This document shows positions 20,839 through 30,066 of a DNA stretch of 64,000 nt, piece by piece (position 1 is the stretch's first letter; the number at the start of each line of letters is the position of its first letter). The notes under the pieces are model-generated. The model did not search any database, had not been told where the DNA came from, and saw nothing but the letters and a program-made list of their open reading frames with translations. A program made the translations under genes and the position numbers. The stretch covers positions 88,689 through 152,688 of the forward strand of contig JABEVE010000029.1 in the NCBI GenBank assembly GCA_013044035.1. The letters run 5' to 3'. This DNA is from Burkholderiales bacterium (lineage in GTDB: Bacteria > Pseudomonadota > Gammaproteobacteria > Burkholderiales > Burkholderiaceae_C).

Positions 20839-22161
20839 TTAGAACTTGTACAAGAAACCTGCTTCGATCCCGGTGATCCTCTTGCCCGTCAGATCGGCGG
20901 ACGAGAACCCCGGACTGTTCAACGGGCCCGACGAGCCAGCTTCCATGAAGGCTGCGTTGGTATCGTTGCTCAGGCCGTTGACGAGGGCATACAGGGTGGT
21001 GCTCTTGTAGCCGGTGTAGAAGGCCCCGGCCGCCCAGCCCTTGGCCCCGGCATTGGAGATGGTGCTGCTGCGGATTTGGCCGTACAGCGCACCCAAACGC
21101 AGCGCCTCGGTGACATCGTAGTCGGCCGAGATCTGGTAGATGTTGTAGTAGTTGTTGATGCCGGAGCTGGTTCCGGTCAGCGGCGTCGTCACGCCCGTCG
21201 CCGCCGAATAGATACCACCGATGTTGCTGAAACCGCTGTTCGGGCCGACGTTGGAGCGCACATAGGTCAGGTAGACCTTGCCACGGCCGTAGTTGTAGTC
21301 GGCGTAGAGATTCTGGTACTCGGCCTTGGTGTTGTAGGTCGCGCCGGCCGGGGCATTCCCCCACAGACCGTTGTAGCCGACATCGATCGGGCCATTCGTG
21401 TAATCGGCGCCCAGCTGGTAGACCGCGCCGTTGCTGCCCACGGTGCTGCCGTTGGCTGACGACAAGGCATAGTGCGCCTGCAGATGCAGGCCGGCCATGC
21501 GCGGCGAGCTGTACGAAATGTCGCGATCGAAGCGCGACGGCACGCCGAAGGCGTTGACCACCGAACCCAGGGTGCGCGACGTGAAGTCGATCTTGCCGCC
21601 GTCAAAGAAGGCAATGGTGTTCTGGCGGCCAACGCGGAATTCACCCACGGGAGTCTGCACACCGGCCCAGGCCTGGCGGTCGAACAAGCGCCCGGCGCCC
21701 GGATTGCCGCCGTTGCGGAAGTCCAGGCTCTGCTCGAGGACGAAGTTCATGGCATAGTCGGGGGCGATGACGCGGCTGCCGGTCAAGCCCAGGCGGCTGC
21801 GCAGCAGGGCGCCGTCGTACAGCGCAGTCAGGTTCGCACCCGAACTGCTGTGCAGGTAGGCGCCGAACTGGTCGACGTCGCCATACAGCTTGACGAAGTT
21901 GTCCTTGCCGCCGAGGCGCAGCGGATCGTTCGGATTCCAGATCGGCGCGGTGCTGGCGGGCTTCTCCGCGACCATCTTCTGCGTGGCGGCCGTCTGTTGC
22001 GCAGTCTGCGTCTGCTGCGCCTTCAGTTGCTGCACTTCGGCCTGCAGTTGTTGCACCGCGGACTTGAGGTCGGCAATCTCGTCGGCATGTGCCGCCGGCA
22101 GCGCCGCGACCAGGATGCCGGCCGAAAACAGCGCGGCGCTCAGCGATTTGAGTGTGGACAT
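20839..22161 (-). CDS. Outer-membrane porin with N-terminal coiled coil
   Basis: A 440-residue protein with a signal peptide (cut after AHA, about residue 26). A heptad-like stretch follows (IADLKSAVQQLQAEVQQLKAQQ, residues 29-50) that should form a periplasmic trimeric coiled coil. The rest is a beta-barrel rich in Gly, Tyr and Asn that ends in the outer-membrane signature FLYKF. A strong GGAGGAG ribosome-binding site precedes the ATG. It lies inside the catabolic run, so it probably admits the pathway substrate through the outer membrane. Confidence 0.85.
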   Translation of the reverse strand: MSTLKSLSAALFSAGILVAALPAAHADEIADLKSAVQQLQAEVQQLKAQQTQTAQQTAATQKMVAEKPASTAPIWNPNDPLRLGGKDNFVKLYGDVDQFGAYLHSSSGANLTALYDGALLRSRLGLTGSRVIAPDYAMNFVLEQSLDFRNGGNPGAGRLFDRQAWAGVQTPVGEFRVGRQNTIAFFDGGKIDFTSRTLGSVVNAFGVPSRFDRDISYSSPRMAGLHLQAHYALSSANGSTVGSNGAVYQLGADYTNGPIDVGYNGLWGNAPAGATYNTKAEYQNLYADYNYGRGKVYLTYVRSNVGPNSGFSNIGGIYSAATGVTTPLTGTSSGINNYYNIYQISADYDVTEALRLGALYGQIRSSTISNAGAKGWAAGAFYTGYKSTTLYALVNGLSNDTNAAFMEAGSSGPLNSPGFSSADLTGKRITGIEAGFLYKF

Positions 22162-22219
22162 TGAACTCCTCCTTCGTGGTTATGAGCCGTTTCCGGCGGT
22201 TGGTAGAACTGCAAATGCT

Positions 22220-23983
22220 TCAATCGGTGCTGACATGCGACACGCCGCCTTGCGGCGAGTAAATGTCGAGGATGTTCCAGTGGCCCGAAGTCGGCACCGG
22301 GTTGTTGCGCATGGCGACGTCGATGACGAAGGGCTTGTTCGACGCGATCGCGCGCTCAAGGATCTCCTTGAATGCGGCGGCCGATTCAACCTTCTCGCCC
22401 AGCGCTCCATAGGCACGCGCGACTGCCGCGAAGTCGGCCTGGTAGGGCTTGCCGTCTTTGACGAAAACCGTCCCCAGCGTCGTGCCGAAATGGGCCTTCT
22501 GCAACCCGGCAATCGTGCCGAACGCGAAGTTGTTCATGACCACCCACACCACCGGGATGTTCTCTTCGACCGCAGTGGCCAGCAGCGCCGGGTTCTGGCC
22601 GAAGCCGCCGTCGCCCACCAGCGAGACGACCACGCGGTCCGGGAACGCGAGCTTGGCCCCCATCGCCGCCGGCGCACCGAATCCCATCGTCGCGTAGCCG
22701 CCCGGGGTCAGGATCGATCCCGGTTCATAGACCGGGAACTGCTGGCCGACGCCGTTCTTGTTCCAACCGACGTCGGTGGTGATGATCGCGTCGCGCGGCA
22801 GCACGTCGCGCGCCACCGCGAGAATGCGTTCGGGCATCATCGGGAAGCAGTCATCTTCGGCAAATTTGCGATTTCCAGCGACGAATTCCTTGCGGTATTC
22901 GGCGATCGATTGGCGCAATGCGTCGTCGCGCCGCCCCTCGGGCAGCATCTCGCGCGCTACGCGATTGAGCACCGTGAGCGCCTGGCGCAAATCGGCGACG
23001 ACGCCGATCTCGGCCGGGTAGTTGCGCCCGATCTCGCTGGGATCGACGTCGATATGGATGAGCTTGCTCGCCCCCGGAATATTGAAGGTGTAGGCGCTTT
23101 CCCACGAGCTGCAGTCGGCCTCGCAAAAGCGCGTGCCCAGCCCCAGGATCCAGTCGGCGCCGAGGCAGCGGTCGTTGACGAACTGCGTGCCCCAGAACCC
23201 GGTCATGCCCAGCGTCAGGTCATGGTCGTCGGGCAGCACTCCCTTGCCCATCAGCGAATGTGCAACCGGCAGGCTCAAGTGGTCGACGAGGCGGCGCAGT
23301 TCATCGGCAGCGCCGGCCAGGATCACGCCGCCGCCGGCGTAGATCAGCGGGCTTTTTGCATCGAGCAGTGACTGCACGATGCGTCGTGCAGTCGGATCGT
23401 CGATCGACGGCTTGGTCAGCTTGCGCGTGTGGCGGCTGACCCTGGCGAACAAGGCCTCGTCGATCTCGGCCGAGAAGATGTCCATTGGTACGGACACCAG
23501 CACGGGCCCAGGGCGACCGCTCTCGGCCAGCTGAAAGGCCTTTTCGATGATCTCCGGAAAGAGGTCCGCGCGGTCCACACGCCATGCGCGCTTGACGAAG
23601 GGTCGATAGATTTCCCATTGCGCCGCGTCGGCATGCATGTTGACCTCCTGGTGAGGATGCTTGCCGTAGTAGTAGCTGGGGATGTCTCCGGCGATCACCA
23701 CCATCGGGATCGAATCGAGTGCGGCGTTGGCCACTCCGGTGGCGGCATTGGTCAGCCCCGGGCCAAGGTGGCTGAGAACCACGGCCGTTTCGTTGCGGGC
23801 CCGCGCGTAGCCATCGGCGGCATGGGCGGCAATCTGCTCGTGCCGCGTGTTGATGAAACGAATCGAGCTCTTTTCAAGCGCGGACAGCACCGCGATATTG
23901 GTGTGACCGCAGAGCCCGAAGATGTGCTTGACGCCACGGTCTTCGAGGTAGCGGACGAGTTGATGTGAGATAAGTTGCTTCAT
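22220..23983 (-). CDS. Thiamine diphosphate-dependent enzyme (decarboxylase / ring-cleaving hydrolase type)
   Basis: A 587-residue three-domain ThDP enzyme of the acetolactate-synthase/IolD superfamily. The cofactor-activating Glu is E49 (NTRHEQIAAH), the ThDP-Mg motif runs from GDGG (457-460) to NN (484-485), and a central Rossmann-like domain contains LIYAGGGVILAG. An N-terminal GLCGHTN (residues 23-29) replaces the usual FGxPG, resembling the GHT segment I recall in cyclohexane-1,2-dione hydrolase. It could decarboxylate a 2-oxoacid or cleave a cyclic diketone to an aldehyde for the nearby aldehyde dehydrogenases. An AGGAG precedes the ATG. Confidence 0.8.
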   Translation of the reverse strand: MKQLISHQLVRYLEDRGVKHIFGLCGHTNIAVLSALEKSSIRFINTRHEQIAAHAADGYARARNETAVVLSHLGPGLTNAATGVANAALDSIPMVVIAGDIPSYYYGKHPHQEVNMHADAAQWEIYRPFVKRAWRVDRADLFPEIIEKAFQLAESGRPGPVLVSVPMDIFSAEIDEALFARVSRHTRKLTKPSIDDPTARRIVQSLLDAKSPLIYAGGGVILAGAADELRRLVDHLSLPVAHSLMGKGVLPDDHDLTLGMTGFWGTQFVNDRCLGADWILGLGTRFCEADCSSWESAYTFNIPGASKLIHIDVDPSEIGRNYPAEIGVVADLRQALTVLNRVAREMLPEGRRDDALRQSIAEYRKEFVAGNRKFAEDDCFPMMPERILAVARDVLPRDAIITTDVGWNKNGVGQQFPVYEPGSILTPGGYATMGFGAPAAMGAKLAFPDRVVVSLVGDGGFGQNPALLATAVEENIPVVWVVMNNFAFGTIAGLQKAHFGTTLGTVFVKDGKPYQADFAAVARAYGALGEKVESAAAFKEILERAIASNKPFVIDVAMRNNPVPTSGHWNILDIYSPQGGVSHVSTD

Positions 23984-24041
23984 GCCGGTCTCCTGGTGTT
24001 GCGAGCCGCCCTGTGCAGGGCGGCCCGGTGTGTCGTCGAAA

Positions 24042-25298
24042 TCAGATCACCGCCTGTGCGCGCATGGCCGCAATCGCTTCTGCCGAATAGCCGATCGAGC
24101 CAAGGATTTCCTCGCTGTGCTCGCCCAGCCGCGGTGGCGGCAGGGTCACGTCGGGGTTGCCTTCGCTCATCTTGAAGCCGCTGCGCACGACGTCGAACGG
24201 CCGGTCCACGCCGGCCGCGGAATCGAAGTGCGCCAGCAGTTCGCGCTGCCTGACCTGCGGATGGGCCAGGGCCTCGGGCACGCTCAGCACCCGACCCGCC
24301 GGAACCCCTTTCTCGGCCAGAAGCCGCTCCCATTCATGGGCCGGCCGCGCCGCCAACGCCTGTTCGATCAGTTCCTTGAGCTGCGCGCGATGGCGCTTGC
24401 GCGCTTCGCGTTCGGCGAATCTCGGATCCTGCGCCAGATCGGGTCGTCCGATGAGTTCTGTGAGCGCAACGAACTGCTCTTGCCGATTGGCGGCGATGTT
24501 GAGCAGTCCCTCGCCTGTGGCGAAGGTGCCGGAAGGCGCTGCGGTGAAGTTTTCGTTGCCCAGCGGGTGCGGCTCGCGTCCGGCGATGAGGAAGTTGGAA
24601 ACCACCCACCCCATGGTCACCAGCGTCGCATCGAGCATCGAGACATCGATGAACTGGCCGCGCCCGTGTTGGGCCCGGCCGACCAGTGCGCTGGTCACCG
24701 CGAATGCCGCGGTGAGCCCGCCGATGGAGTCGCAGATCGGATACCCCACACGCAGCGGCGCACTTTCGGCGTCGCCCGTGATGCTCATGACTCCCGAGAG
24801 CCCTTGCACGATCTGGTCGTAGGCGGGCGCGGACCTCATCGGTCCGTCCTGGCCGAAGCCCGAGATCGCGCAGTACACCAGTTGCGGATTGCGCTGGCGG
24901 AGCACGTCGTAGCCCAGCCCCAGGCGGTCCATCACGCCGGGGCGGAAGTTCTCGATCAGCACGTCGGCGCTATCGACCAGGCGCATCAGTGCCTCGCGCC
25001 CTGCCGGTTTCTTCAGGTCGAGTGCGAGGGACTTCTTGCCGGCGTTCTGCGCGATGAATGACGCGCCCATGAAACGGGAGTTGAGGCCAGCGTCGGCGCC
25101 GAGCTGGCGCGCAAGATCTCCCCGGCTCGGCTCCTCGACCTTGATCACCTCGGCTCCGAGCAAGGCCAGCTGGTAGGCGCAGAACGGGCCTGCCAGAACA
25201 TTGGTCAGGTCGAGCACGCGGATGGCCGCCAGCGAATGCGACTTCGACTCGCCCCCTGCGGGAGCCTGAGATGTGTTTGGAGTCTGATTCATATCCAT
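24042..25298 (-). CDS. CaiB/BaiF (family III) CoA-transferase
   Basis: A 418-residue type III CoA-transferase. Family features are the RVLDLTNVLAGPFCAYQLALLGAEVIKVE N-terminal block, the NFRPGVMDRLGLGYDVL segment and the catalytic Asp D161 in PAYDQIVQGLSG. These enzymes move CoA between carboxylic acids through an aspartyl-CoA anhydride. Two start codons (25298 and 25292) are possible and neither has a strong ribosome-binding site. In context it probably activates a pathway acid, for example a citrate-like or dicarboxylic intermediate; substrate identity is inference. Confidence 0.82.
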   Translation of the reverse strand: MDMNQTPNTSQAPAGGESKSHSLAAIRVLDLTNVLAGPFCAYQLALLGAEVIKVEEPSRGDLARQLGADAGLNSRFMGASFIAQNAGKKSLALDLKKPAGREALMRLVDSADVLIENFRPGVMDRLGLGYDVLRQRNPQLVYCAISGFGQDGPMRSAPAYDQIVQGLSGVMSITGDAESAPLRVGYPICDSIGGLTAAFAVTSALVGRAQHGRGQFIDVSMLDATLVTMGWVVSNFLIAGREPHPLGNENFTAAPSGTFATGEGLLNIAANRQEQFVALTELIGRPDLAQDPRFAEREARKRHRAQLKELIEQALAARPAHEWERLLAEKGVPAGRVLSVPEALAHPQVRQRELLAHFDSAAGVDRPFDVVRSGFKMSEGNPDVTLPPPRLGEHSEEILGSIGYSAEAIAAMRAQAVI

Positions 25299-25376
25299 GG
25301 AAAACGACAAGAGGCTGCTGCACCGCAAGATTGCGATCGCCCGGCTCGCCTGACATGCTGTTTCATGCGCCGGGCT

Positions 25377-26264
25377 TCAGGTCAGGGCTGCGGCTACCGG
25401 CGCCGGGCGCGCCATGGTGGCGAACAGGCCTCCGCCGACAACCATGGCGATGCCCAGCAGGGTCAGCCCGACCGGGAGGTTTCCGAACACCCATGCCCCG
25501 AGCAGGATGACCCACAGCACCTGCACGTAAGCCACCGGCGCCACGCGCGACGCCGGCGCCGATTCCAGCGCCCGGATCATGCAGAAGTGCCCCGTTCCCG
25601 AAAACAACCCGGCGCAGGCGAGCAGCAATCCACCGCGCAGGTCGGGAGATTTGTGCGAGAGCATCAACGAAATACCGGTCACCGCGGCGCCCACCAGCAT
25701 CACGAAAAACATCGAGTTGGCCACCGCATCGCGAGCCGTCACGTGGCGGGTCAGCGCCTGGTACAGCGCGTAGCTCAAGGCCATGATCAGTGGCAGCAGC
25801 ACGGCTGGAGTGTCAAACCCGCCTCCGGGCCGCACGATCAACAGCACGCCGCTGAACCCCATCGCGATCGCCAGCCAGACCAGCGGGTTGACACGCTCAC
25901 GCAGAAATACAACCGCGATCAACGTCAGCAACAGGGGGTGGATGAAGCTGATGGCCTGCGCCTCGGCAATCGGCATCAGGCGCATCGCCAGCACGATGGT
26001 CACGGTGCAACTGGTCAGCAGGAGCCCCCGCAGCACCTGCAGCCAGGGATGCTGCGTGCGCACCAGCGCGACGCCGCGGCGTGGGCCGTACATCGCCACC
26101 ACGAGCAGCAGCGGAACCACGTAGCGCGCAAAGACGATCTGGTTGATCGGGTAGATGCCGGCGAGATACTTGGACAGCGTGTCGGCGCTGGCGAACATCA
26201 GTGTCGCGGCAAAAGCCAGGGCGACACCATGCCCGTGACGATGACGGTGTGCGACATCAAGCAT
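25377..26264 (-). CDS. EamA/DMT-superfamily permease
   Basis: A 295-residue protein with about ten membrane helices in two repeated EamA halves. The first half shows ADTLSKYLAG and EAQAISFIHPLLLTLIAVVFLRERV; the second ends in the APVAYVQVLWVILLGAWVFG motif. DMT permeases export or import metabolites. It begins 48 bases after the upstream TIM-barrel gene with a GGAG ribosome-binding site and belongs to the same minus-strand run. It might export an intermediate or complement the ABC importer at 29.2 kb. Confidence 0.8.
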   Translation of the reverse strand: MLDVAHRHRHGHGVALAFAATLMFASADTLSKYLAGIYPINQIVFARYVVPLLLVVAMYGPRRGVALVRTQHPWLQVLRGLLLTSCTVTIVLAMRLMPIAEAQAISFIHPLLLTLIAVVFLRERVNPLVWLAIAMGFSGVLLIVRPGGGFDTPAVLLPLIMALSYALYQALTRHVTARDAVANSMFFVMLVGAAVTGISLMLSHKSPDLRGGLLLACAGLFSGTGHFCMIRALESAPASRVAPVAYVQVLWVILLGAWVFGNLPVGLTLLGIAMVVGGGLFATMARPAPVAAALT

Positions 26265-26312
26265 CGCGCAGGCTCCGCGGGCGCACCGGTCCGATCGTCG
26301 GCCGCAACGCGA

Positions 26313-27146
26313 TCATGCGGCGCTCCCGACCGTGATCGCGTGCCGTGCCATGTAGGTCTTGGCCGATTCCAGGCAGCGGAAGGCGTGCTCGGCAAAACCG
26401 AACTCCTTCGCCCGCTTCAGGTGCGGGAGTTCGATCGAATACACCTCCAACGGAAGATGCCGCAGGATCGAGGCGACGTCGATTCCACCTTCGCCGACAT
26501 ACAGCCGCTCTTCCCGCAGGATCCGCGTCATTTCTGCGCGGTCCGTCGGGATTTCCCCGACGGCGTCGCACAGGTGCGCGAAGTGGAACCACGCGCGCGG
26601 CAGCATGTCCAGATCGGCAGGGTTGTCCTGTGCCCGGTGGAAATGGTGCATGTCCACCATCAACCCGGCATTGGGCTTTTGCACCGCACGCAGCACCGAG
26701 GCGGCGCCGGCAAGGGTATTCACGCTGGAAATTGGAACGTATTCCAGGTCGACGGTCAGCCCAAACGGAGCCGCGAGATCGCAGATCTGCGCGAATTTTT
26801 CCGTTGCATAGGGAATATCCTGGGTCCAGATGCTCGAGAGCACTGCCTTGGCACCAAGTTCCGCAGCAACCTCCATCGCCGGAAGGTACTTGGTCGGGTG
26901 CATGTTGTCGTGCACGCGCGCCAGTTCAATGTCGTGGACCCTCAGCCCGGTCTCGGCCAGCGCGCGTCGGGTCTGACGCATCAATTCCGGGTTGTCGGCC
27001 AGCGCGTAGTTGGGCTCCCCGGGCAGCCCCATGTAGATCAGGCGAGGGCTCACATAGTCATACCCAGCCCTGCTGGCCACATAGACCATTTCAGGCGTCG
27101 GGCAACCCAGCACGGTGAGGTGGGCGAGGGAGTAACGGATTGGCAT
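26313..27146 (-). CDS. Xylose-isomerase-like TIM-barrel (sugar isomerase/epimerase family)
   Basis: A 277-residue protein of the IolE/IolI/hydroxypyruvate-isomerase TIM-barrel family. The four metal-ligand positions appear intact: E135 (VDLEYVP), D165 (LMVDMHHFH), H191 (FAHLCDA) and E239 (YSIELPH). Such enzymes isomerise, epimerise or dehydrate polyols, inosose and 3-dehydroshikimate. It is the first gene of the catabolic run. A 14-bp perfect palindrome about 105 bases upstream could be its operator. Contrast the metal-ligand-depleted paralogue at 33632-34510. Confidence 0.78.
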   Translation of the reverse strand: MPIRYSLAHLTVLGCPTPEMVYVASRAGYDYVSPRLIYMGLPGEPNYALADNPELMRQTRRALAETGLRVHDIELARVHDNMHPTKYLPAMEVAAELGAKAVLSSIWTQDIPYATEKFAQICDLAAPFGLTVDLEYVPISSVNTLAGAASVLRAVQKPNAGLMVDMHHFHRAQDNPADLDMLPRAWFHFAHLCDAVGEIPTDRAEMTRILREERLYVGEGGIDVASILRHLPLEVYSIELPHLKRAKEFGFAEHAFRCLESAKTYMARHAITVGSAA

Positions 27147-27620
27147 CGGCGTCTCTTCGGCAGCAAAAATCGGCGCTCGAAATGCCGATAAGCTTGTCAG
27201 TGCTTCATGCTAGAAATCCGCTCCCCCCCCAACAATCTGAGGGATGGCGTTATTGCGCGCAATACGCGCACACGACGCCAAATATCGCGCACTTTGCCGC
27301 ACGGCATCGTCGTCGCTCACCCCCACTCACCCCATCGGGTCGGGGGCGTCACGGCGCGCGCAACCGGCGACTCTGGAGTTGGCTGTCCGGCCTGACAGAG
27401 GGCCCGGATCGGCCCCCCGTGCAATGCCTGTCGCCCTTACGGCGCGCGCGGCTGCTCCCGGGGGATTGCAGGCAGGCCCGCGGTGCGAGCCAGGTTCAGC
27501 GTGGACTCGCGGCCCGGCTCCCTGTGCGCTCCAGCTGTGTCGGACGGCCCCGTGGCCGCGTGCCAGCGCAGGCCATGAGCCGGTCATGCCGTGTGAGGTG
27601 CTGCCGTCGCCAACAGGCGC
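27147..27620. other. Intergenic region upstream of the catabolic run
   Basis: A 474-base stretch between iclR (end 27621) and the TIM-barrel gene (start 27146). It contains the TATTGCGCGCAATA palindrome at 27251-27264 and no convincing coding frame. The part near 27200-27300 is less GC-rich and should carry the promoter of the catabolic run. Confidence 0.45.
27251..27264. promoter_or_regulatory. 14-bp perfect palindrome, candidate IclR operator
   Basis: TATTGCGCGCAATA reads identically on both strands and lies about 105 bases before the start of the first catabolic gene. Its core ATTGCGCG recurs at 28411-28418, just upstream of the adjacent iclR gene. A shared box in front of regulator and target fits an IclR-type operator. 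No binding data exist, so this is inference. Confidence 0.4.
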
Positions 27621-28397
27621 TCAGAGCAACGACAGCAGCGAATGCTCGGCCAAGCGCAGCAGCGGGAGCACGCGGGCGATCGCCGACTTGGCGGTCTCTC
27701 CGCTCATCGGCAGGCTGACGCTCAGCGCGCCGACAACTCGGCCGTTGCGCGCCTGCACCGGCACGGCGATGCCGCGCCGGTCCCGCTCCATTTGCTGCTC
27801 AAGCATCGCGAAGCCGTCCTGGCGCGCGCGGTCGATCACGGCACGCACTTCGTCGTGACGCGTCACCGTCATCGACGTATAGGGAATGAGCTTCTGCCGC
27901 GCCAGCCAGACGTCGACCTCAGGCCGCGACAGGCAGGACAGCAGGGCGATACCCGCGGAAGCCAGGTTCGCCGGCACCCGCGACCCGAGCATGAAGCTCA
28001 GGGTCTGGAAATTGCTCGACACATTGCGCGCAATGAAGACCAAATCGCCGTCGTCGAGCACTCCAAATGAAGCGGTAACCCCGCCCAGTTCGCGACTGAT
28101 CTGCTGCAGGAACGGCTGCACGGTACGCGGCAGTCGTGCCGAATCGAAATAGGACCACCCCAGGCGCAGCACCCTGGGCGTCAGCCAAAACATCGAGCCG
28201 TCGCTTTCCAGGTAACCCAGGCGAAACAGCGTCAGCAGGTAGCGGCGAGCCGCCGTGCGGCTCAGACCGGTGCGTTTGGCCGCCGTCGACGCACTCAATC
28301 GCGGGTGTGAGTCGGCAAAAGCTTCAATCACCCGCAGCCCCTTCTCGATTCCAGCAACACTGTCCCGCTTGACGCTGTCGTCATCCACCACGGTCAT
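27621..28397 (-). CDS. IclR-family transcriptional regulator
   Basis: The 258-residue protein has an N-terminal winged helix (IEKGLRVIEAFADSHPRLSASTAAKRTGLSRTAARRYLLTLFRLGYL), followed by the IclR effector domain with ARNVSSNFQTLSFMLGSRVP and GRVVGALSVSLPMSG. PcaR/PcaU/PobR-type IclR proteins often control aromatic or hydroaromatic acid catabolism, which fits the cluster. The start is uncertain: the ATG at 28397 directly abuts a GGAG, which would instead be well spaced for the GTG two codons later. It is transcribed away from livHMGF and towards the catabolic run. Confidence 0.85.
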   Translation of the reverse strand: MTVVDDDSVKRDSVAGIEKGLRVIEAFADSHPRLSASTAAKRTGLSRTAARRYLLTLFRLGYLESDGSMFWLTPRVLRLGWSYFDSARLPRTVQPFLQQISRELGGVTASFGVLDDGDLVFIARNVSSNFQTLSFMLGSRVPANLASAGIALLSCLSRPEVDVWLARQKLIPYTSMTVTRHDEVRAVIDRARQDGFAMLEQQMERDRRGIAVPVQARNGRVVGALSVSLPMSGETAKSAIARVLPLLRLAEHSLLSLL

Positions 28398-28409
28398 CTC
28401 CAGCCACCA

Positions 28410-28421
28410 AATTGCGCGATT
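28410..28421. promoter_or_regulatory. ATTGCGCG box upstream of iclR
   Basis: AATTGCGCGATT lies 13 bases before the iclR start and shares ATTGCGCG with the palindrome at 27251-27264. Ends AAT and ATT make it a near-palindrome. This position suits autorepression by the IclR protein. Tentative. Confidence 0.3.
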
Positions 28422-29187
28422 AGCGTACACCCCGGAGCGATTTTCGCGCGCAAGCTCCAAGTCCGCAATAGCTCACCAGCTCGCGGCTGACTACGATAAC
28501 CAGACAAAAACGAGGCATCTTCCAAGCCTCACCGAGCGAGACAACTCTTGAACACGATCAGAACCCCCCAGGTCCTTACCATCGCCGCCCGCACTGTGAC
28601 CCAGGCCAGGGGCGCGCCGATCGATTCGTGACAAGGCGCTGATCGTTCGATTGCGAGGGCCATGATGATGGAATGTGGACGACTCCGGTTGATTTTGAGG
28701 ATGCAGCCGCCTTGGGCGGTGTCAATCCACTTCCACCGGGCGCTTGGTGAGCCCAAGCCGGCTCTGGAGCGCGTGAAAGGCAGGTTTGGCCACAGCGTGG
28801 GCGCGCACCTCGGCCTGCTCCGGTGCTTGGGCGATCGCGCCGGCAGAGATCGCTGTTTTCCTGGGCACTGCGCTGCGCCCAGCAGCCGCACCGAAGCCCC
28901 AACCCGGTTCCGGAACAAACTGGATGCACCGCGCAAGCGGCTCGGCGCCAAGGTGCTGCGCACCTGCCGGACCTGCCTTGACCGTCGCGCGCCGGGAAAC
29001 CCTCTTGCCCTTGCCTTGACTGCGCCTGCCTTGCAAAGCCCTTGGGCCAGGACACCACTCTTGGAGACATGGATGACGCTACGCAAACCGATGTTCACCA
29101 CCCTGCCCGACCACGACACGTCCATCGCACGACTGGCGCGAGTGGCCACCAACCCTTGATCCGACTGGACGACCAGGACCATCCACC
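28422..29187. other. Divergent region with no supported gene
   Basis: About 770 bases separate iclR from livH. Frames exist on both strands (for example 28662-29159), but their translations are Arg/Pro-rich and show no domain, so I do not call them. A GCGA-TTT-TCGC inverted repeat lies at 28438-28448. A binding-protein gene would be expected before livH but is absent here; a candidate lies at 38009-39166. Confidence 0.4.
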
Positions 29188-30066
29188 ATGTTCACCTTCC
29201 TTCAGTTGACCCTCTCGGGGCTTGCCACCGGGGCCATCTACGCCTTGGTCGGACTCGGTTTCAGCCTGCTTTGGCAGGCTTCTGGAACGATCAATTTCGC
29301 GCAGGGCGAATTCGTCATGCTCCCCGCGTTCTCCATGCTTTTCTGCATCGAGACCCTGCACCTGCCTTTGTGGCTGGCGTTCCTGATCACATGCGGCCTG
29401 GCCATGCTCATGCTGGGTCTCGTGTTCAACCGTGTCATCGTCGCCCCGTTGCGGCGCCACGGGGTGATCCCTTTGGTGATCGCAACCCTCGGACTGTCGA
29501 CGGGCCTGCAGTCGACCGTCAAGGCGGTGTTCGGCGCCGAGCCTCAACCCTTCCCGAGCATCTTCCCCTCGACCCTGATCCACATCGGCGAACTGACCCT
29601 GTCCTGGGCCGACGTGGGCACCCTGGTGCTGGCCGGGATGATGGTCTTCGGCATGCAGCTTCTGCTTGAGAAAACCCTGACCGGACGCGCGATGCAGGCG
29701 GTGGCGCAGAACACCGAAGGCGCTGAAGTCCTGGGCATCAACGTCAAGCGCATGGTGCTGCTGACCTTCCTGGCCAACGCGGTGCTCGCGTGTGTCGCCG
29801 CCCTGCTGGTCACGCCGACGTACCTGGCCACCTTCGACATGGGCAGCACCTTGAGCCTCAAGGCCTTTTACGCGGCGATCATCGGCGGCTTCAACGAGAC
29901 CCGGGGGGCGTTGGTCGGAGGTCTGCTGATCGGCGTCACGGAAAACCTGGTCGCCAGCTACATCTCGCCAGGGTACAAGGACGGGGTCGCGCTGTTGCTG
30001 TTCATGGTCGTGATCATGTTCCGCCCGCAGGGACTGCTGGGCAAAGTCGAAGAGAGAAAAGTATGA
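29188..30066 (+). CDS. livH: Branched-chain amino-acid-type ABC transporter permease LivH
   Basis: A 292-residue inner-membrane permease with about eight helices. The LivH signature GLATGAIYALVGLGFSLLWQASGTINFAQGEFVML is at the N-terminus, and the C-terminal EAA-like loop region ends RPQGLLGKVEERKV. The stop overlaps livM by 4 bases, and livM overlaps livG likewise, so livHMGF is one tightly coupled operon. HAAT-family systems of this kind import amino acids, aromatic acids and other carboxylates. Here the context suggests a hydroaromatic acid. Confidence 0.9.
   Translation: MFTFLQLTLSGLATGAIYALVGLGFSLLWQASGTINFAQGEFVMLPAFSMLFCIETLHLPLWLAFLITCGLAMLMLGLVFNRVIVAPLRRHGVIPLVIATLGLSTGLQSTVKAVFGAEPQPFPSIFPSTLIHIGELTLSWADVGTLVLAGMMVFGMQLLLEKTLTGRAMQAVAQNTEGAEVLGINVKRMVLLTFLANAVLACVAALLVTPTYLATFDMGSTLSLKAFYAAIIGGFNETRGALVGGLLIGVTENLVASYISPGYKDGVALLLFMVVIMFRPQGLLGKVEERKV

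Noticed and set aside
28662..29159. Long plus-strand frame between iclR and livH
   Set aside because: Arg/Pro-rich translation without domain, no good ribosome-binding site, and equally long frames on the other strand; typical of GC-rich non-coding DNA.
29790..30062. Extended frame upstream of livM
   Set aside because: It is the out-of-frame translation of livH; the ATGA overlap at 30063 gives the canonical LivM.
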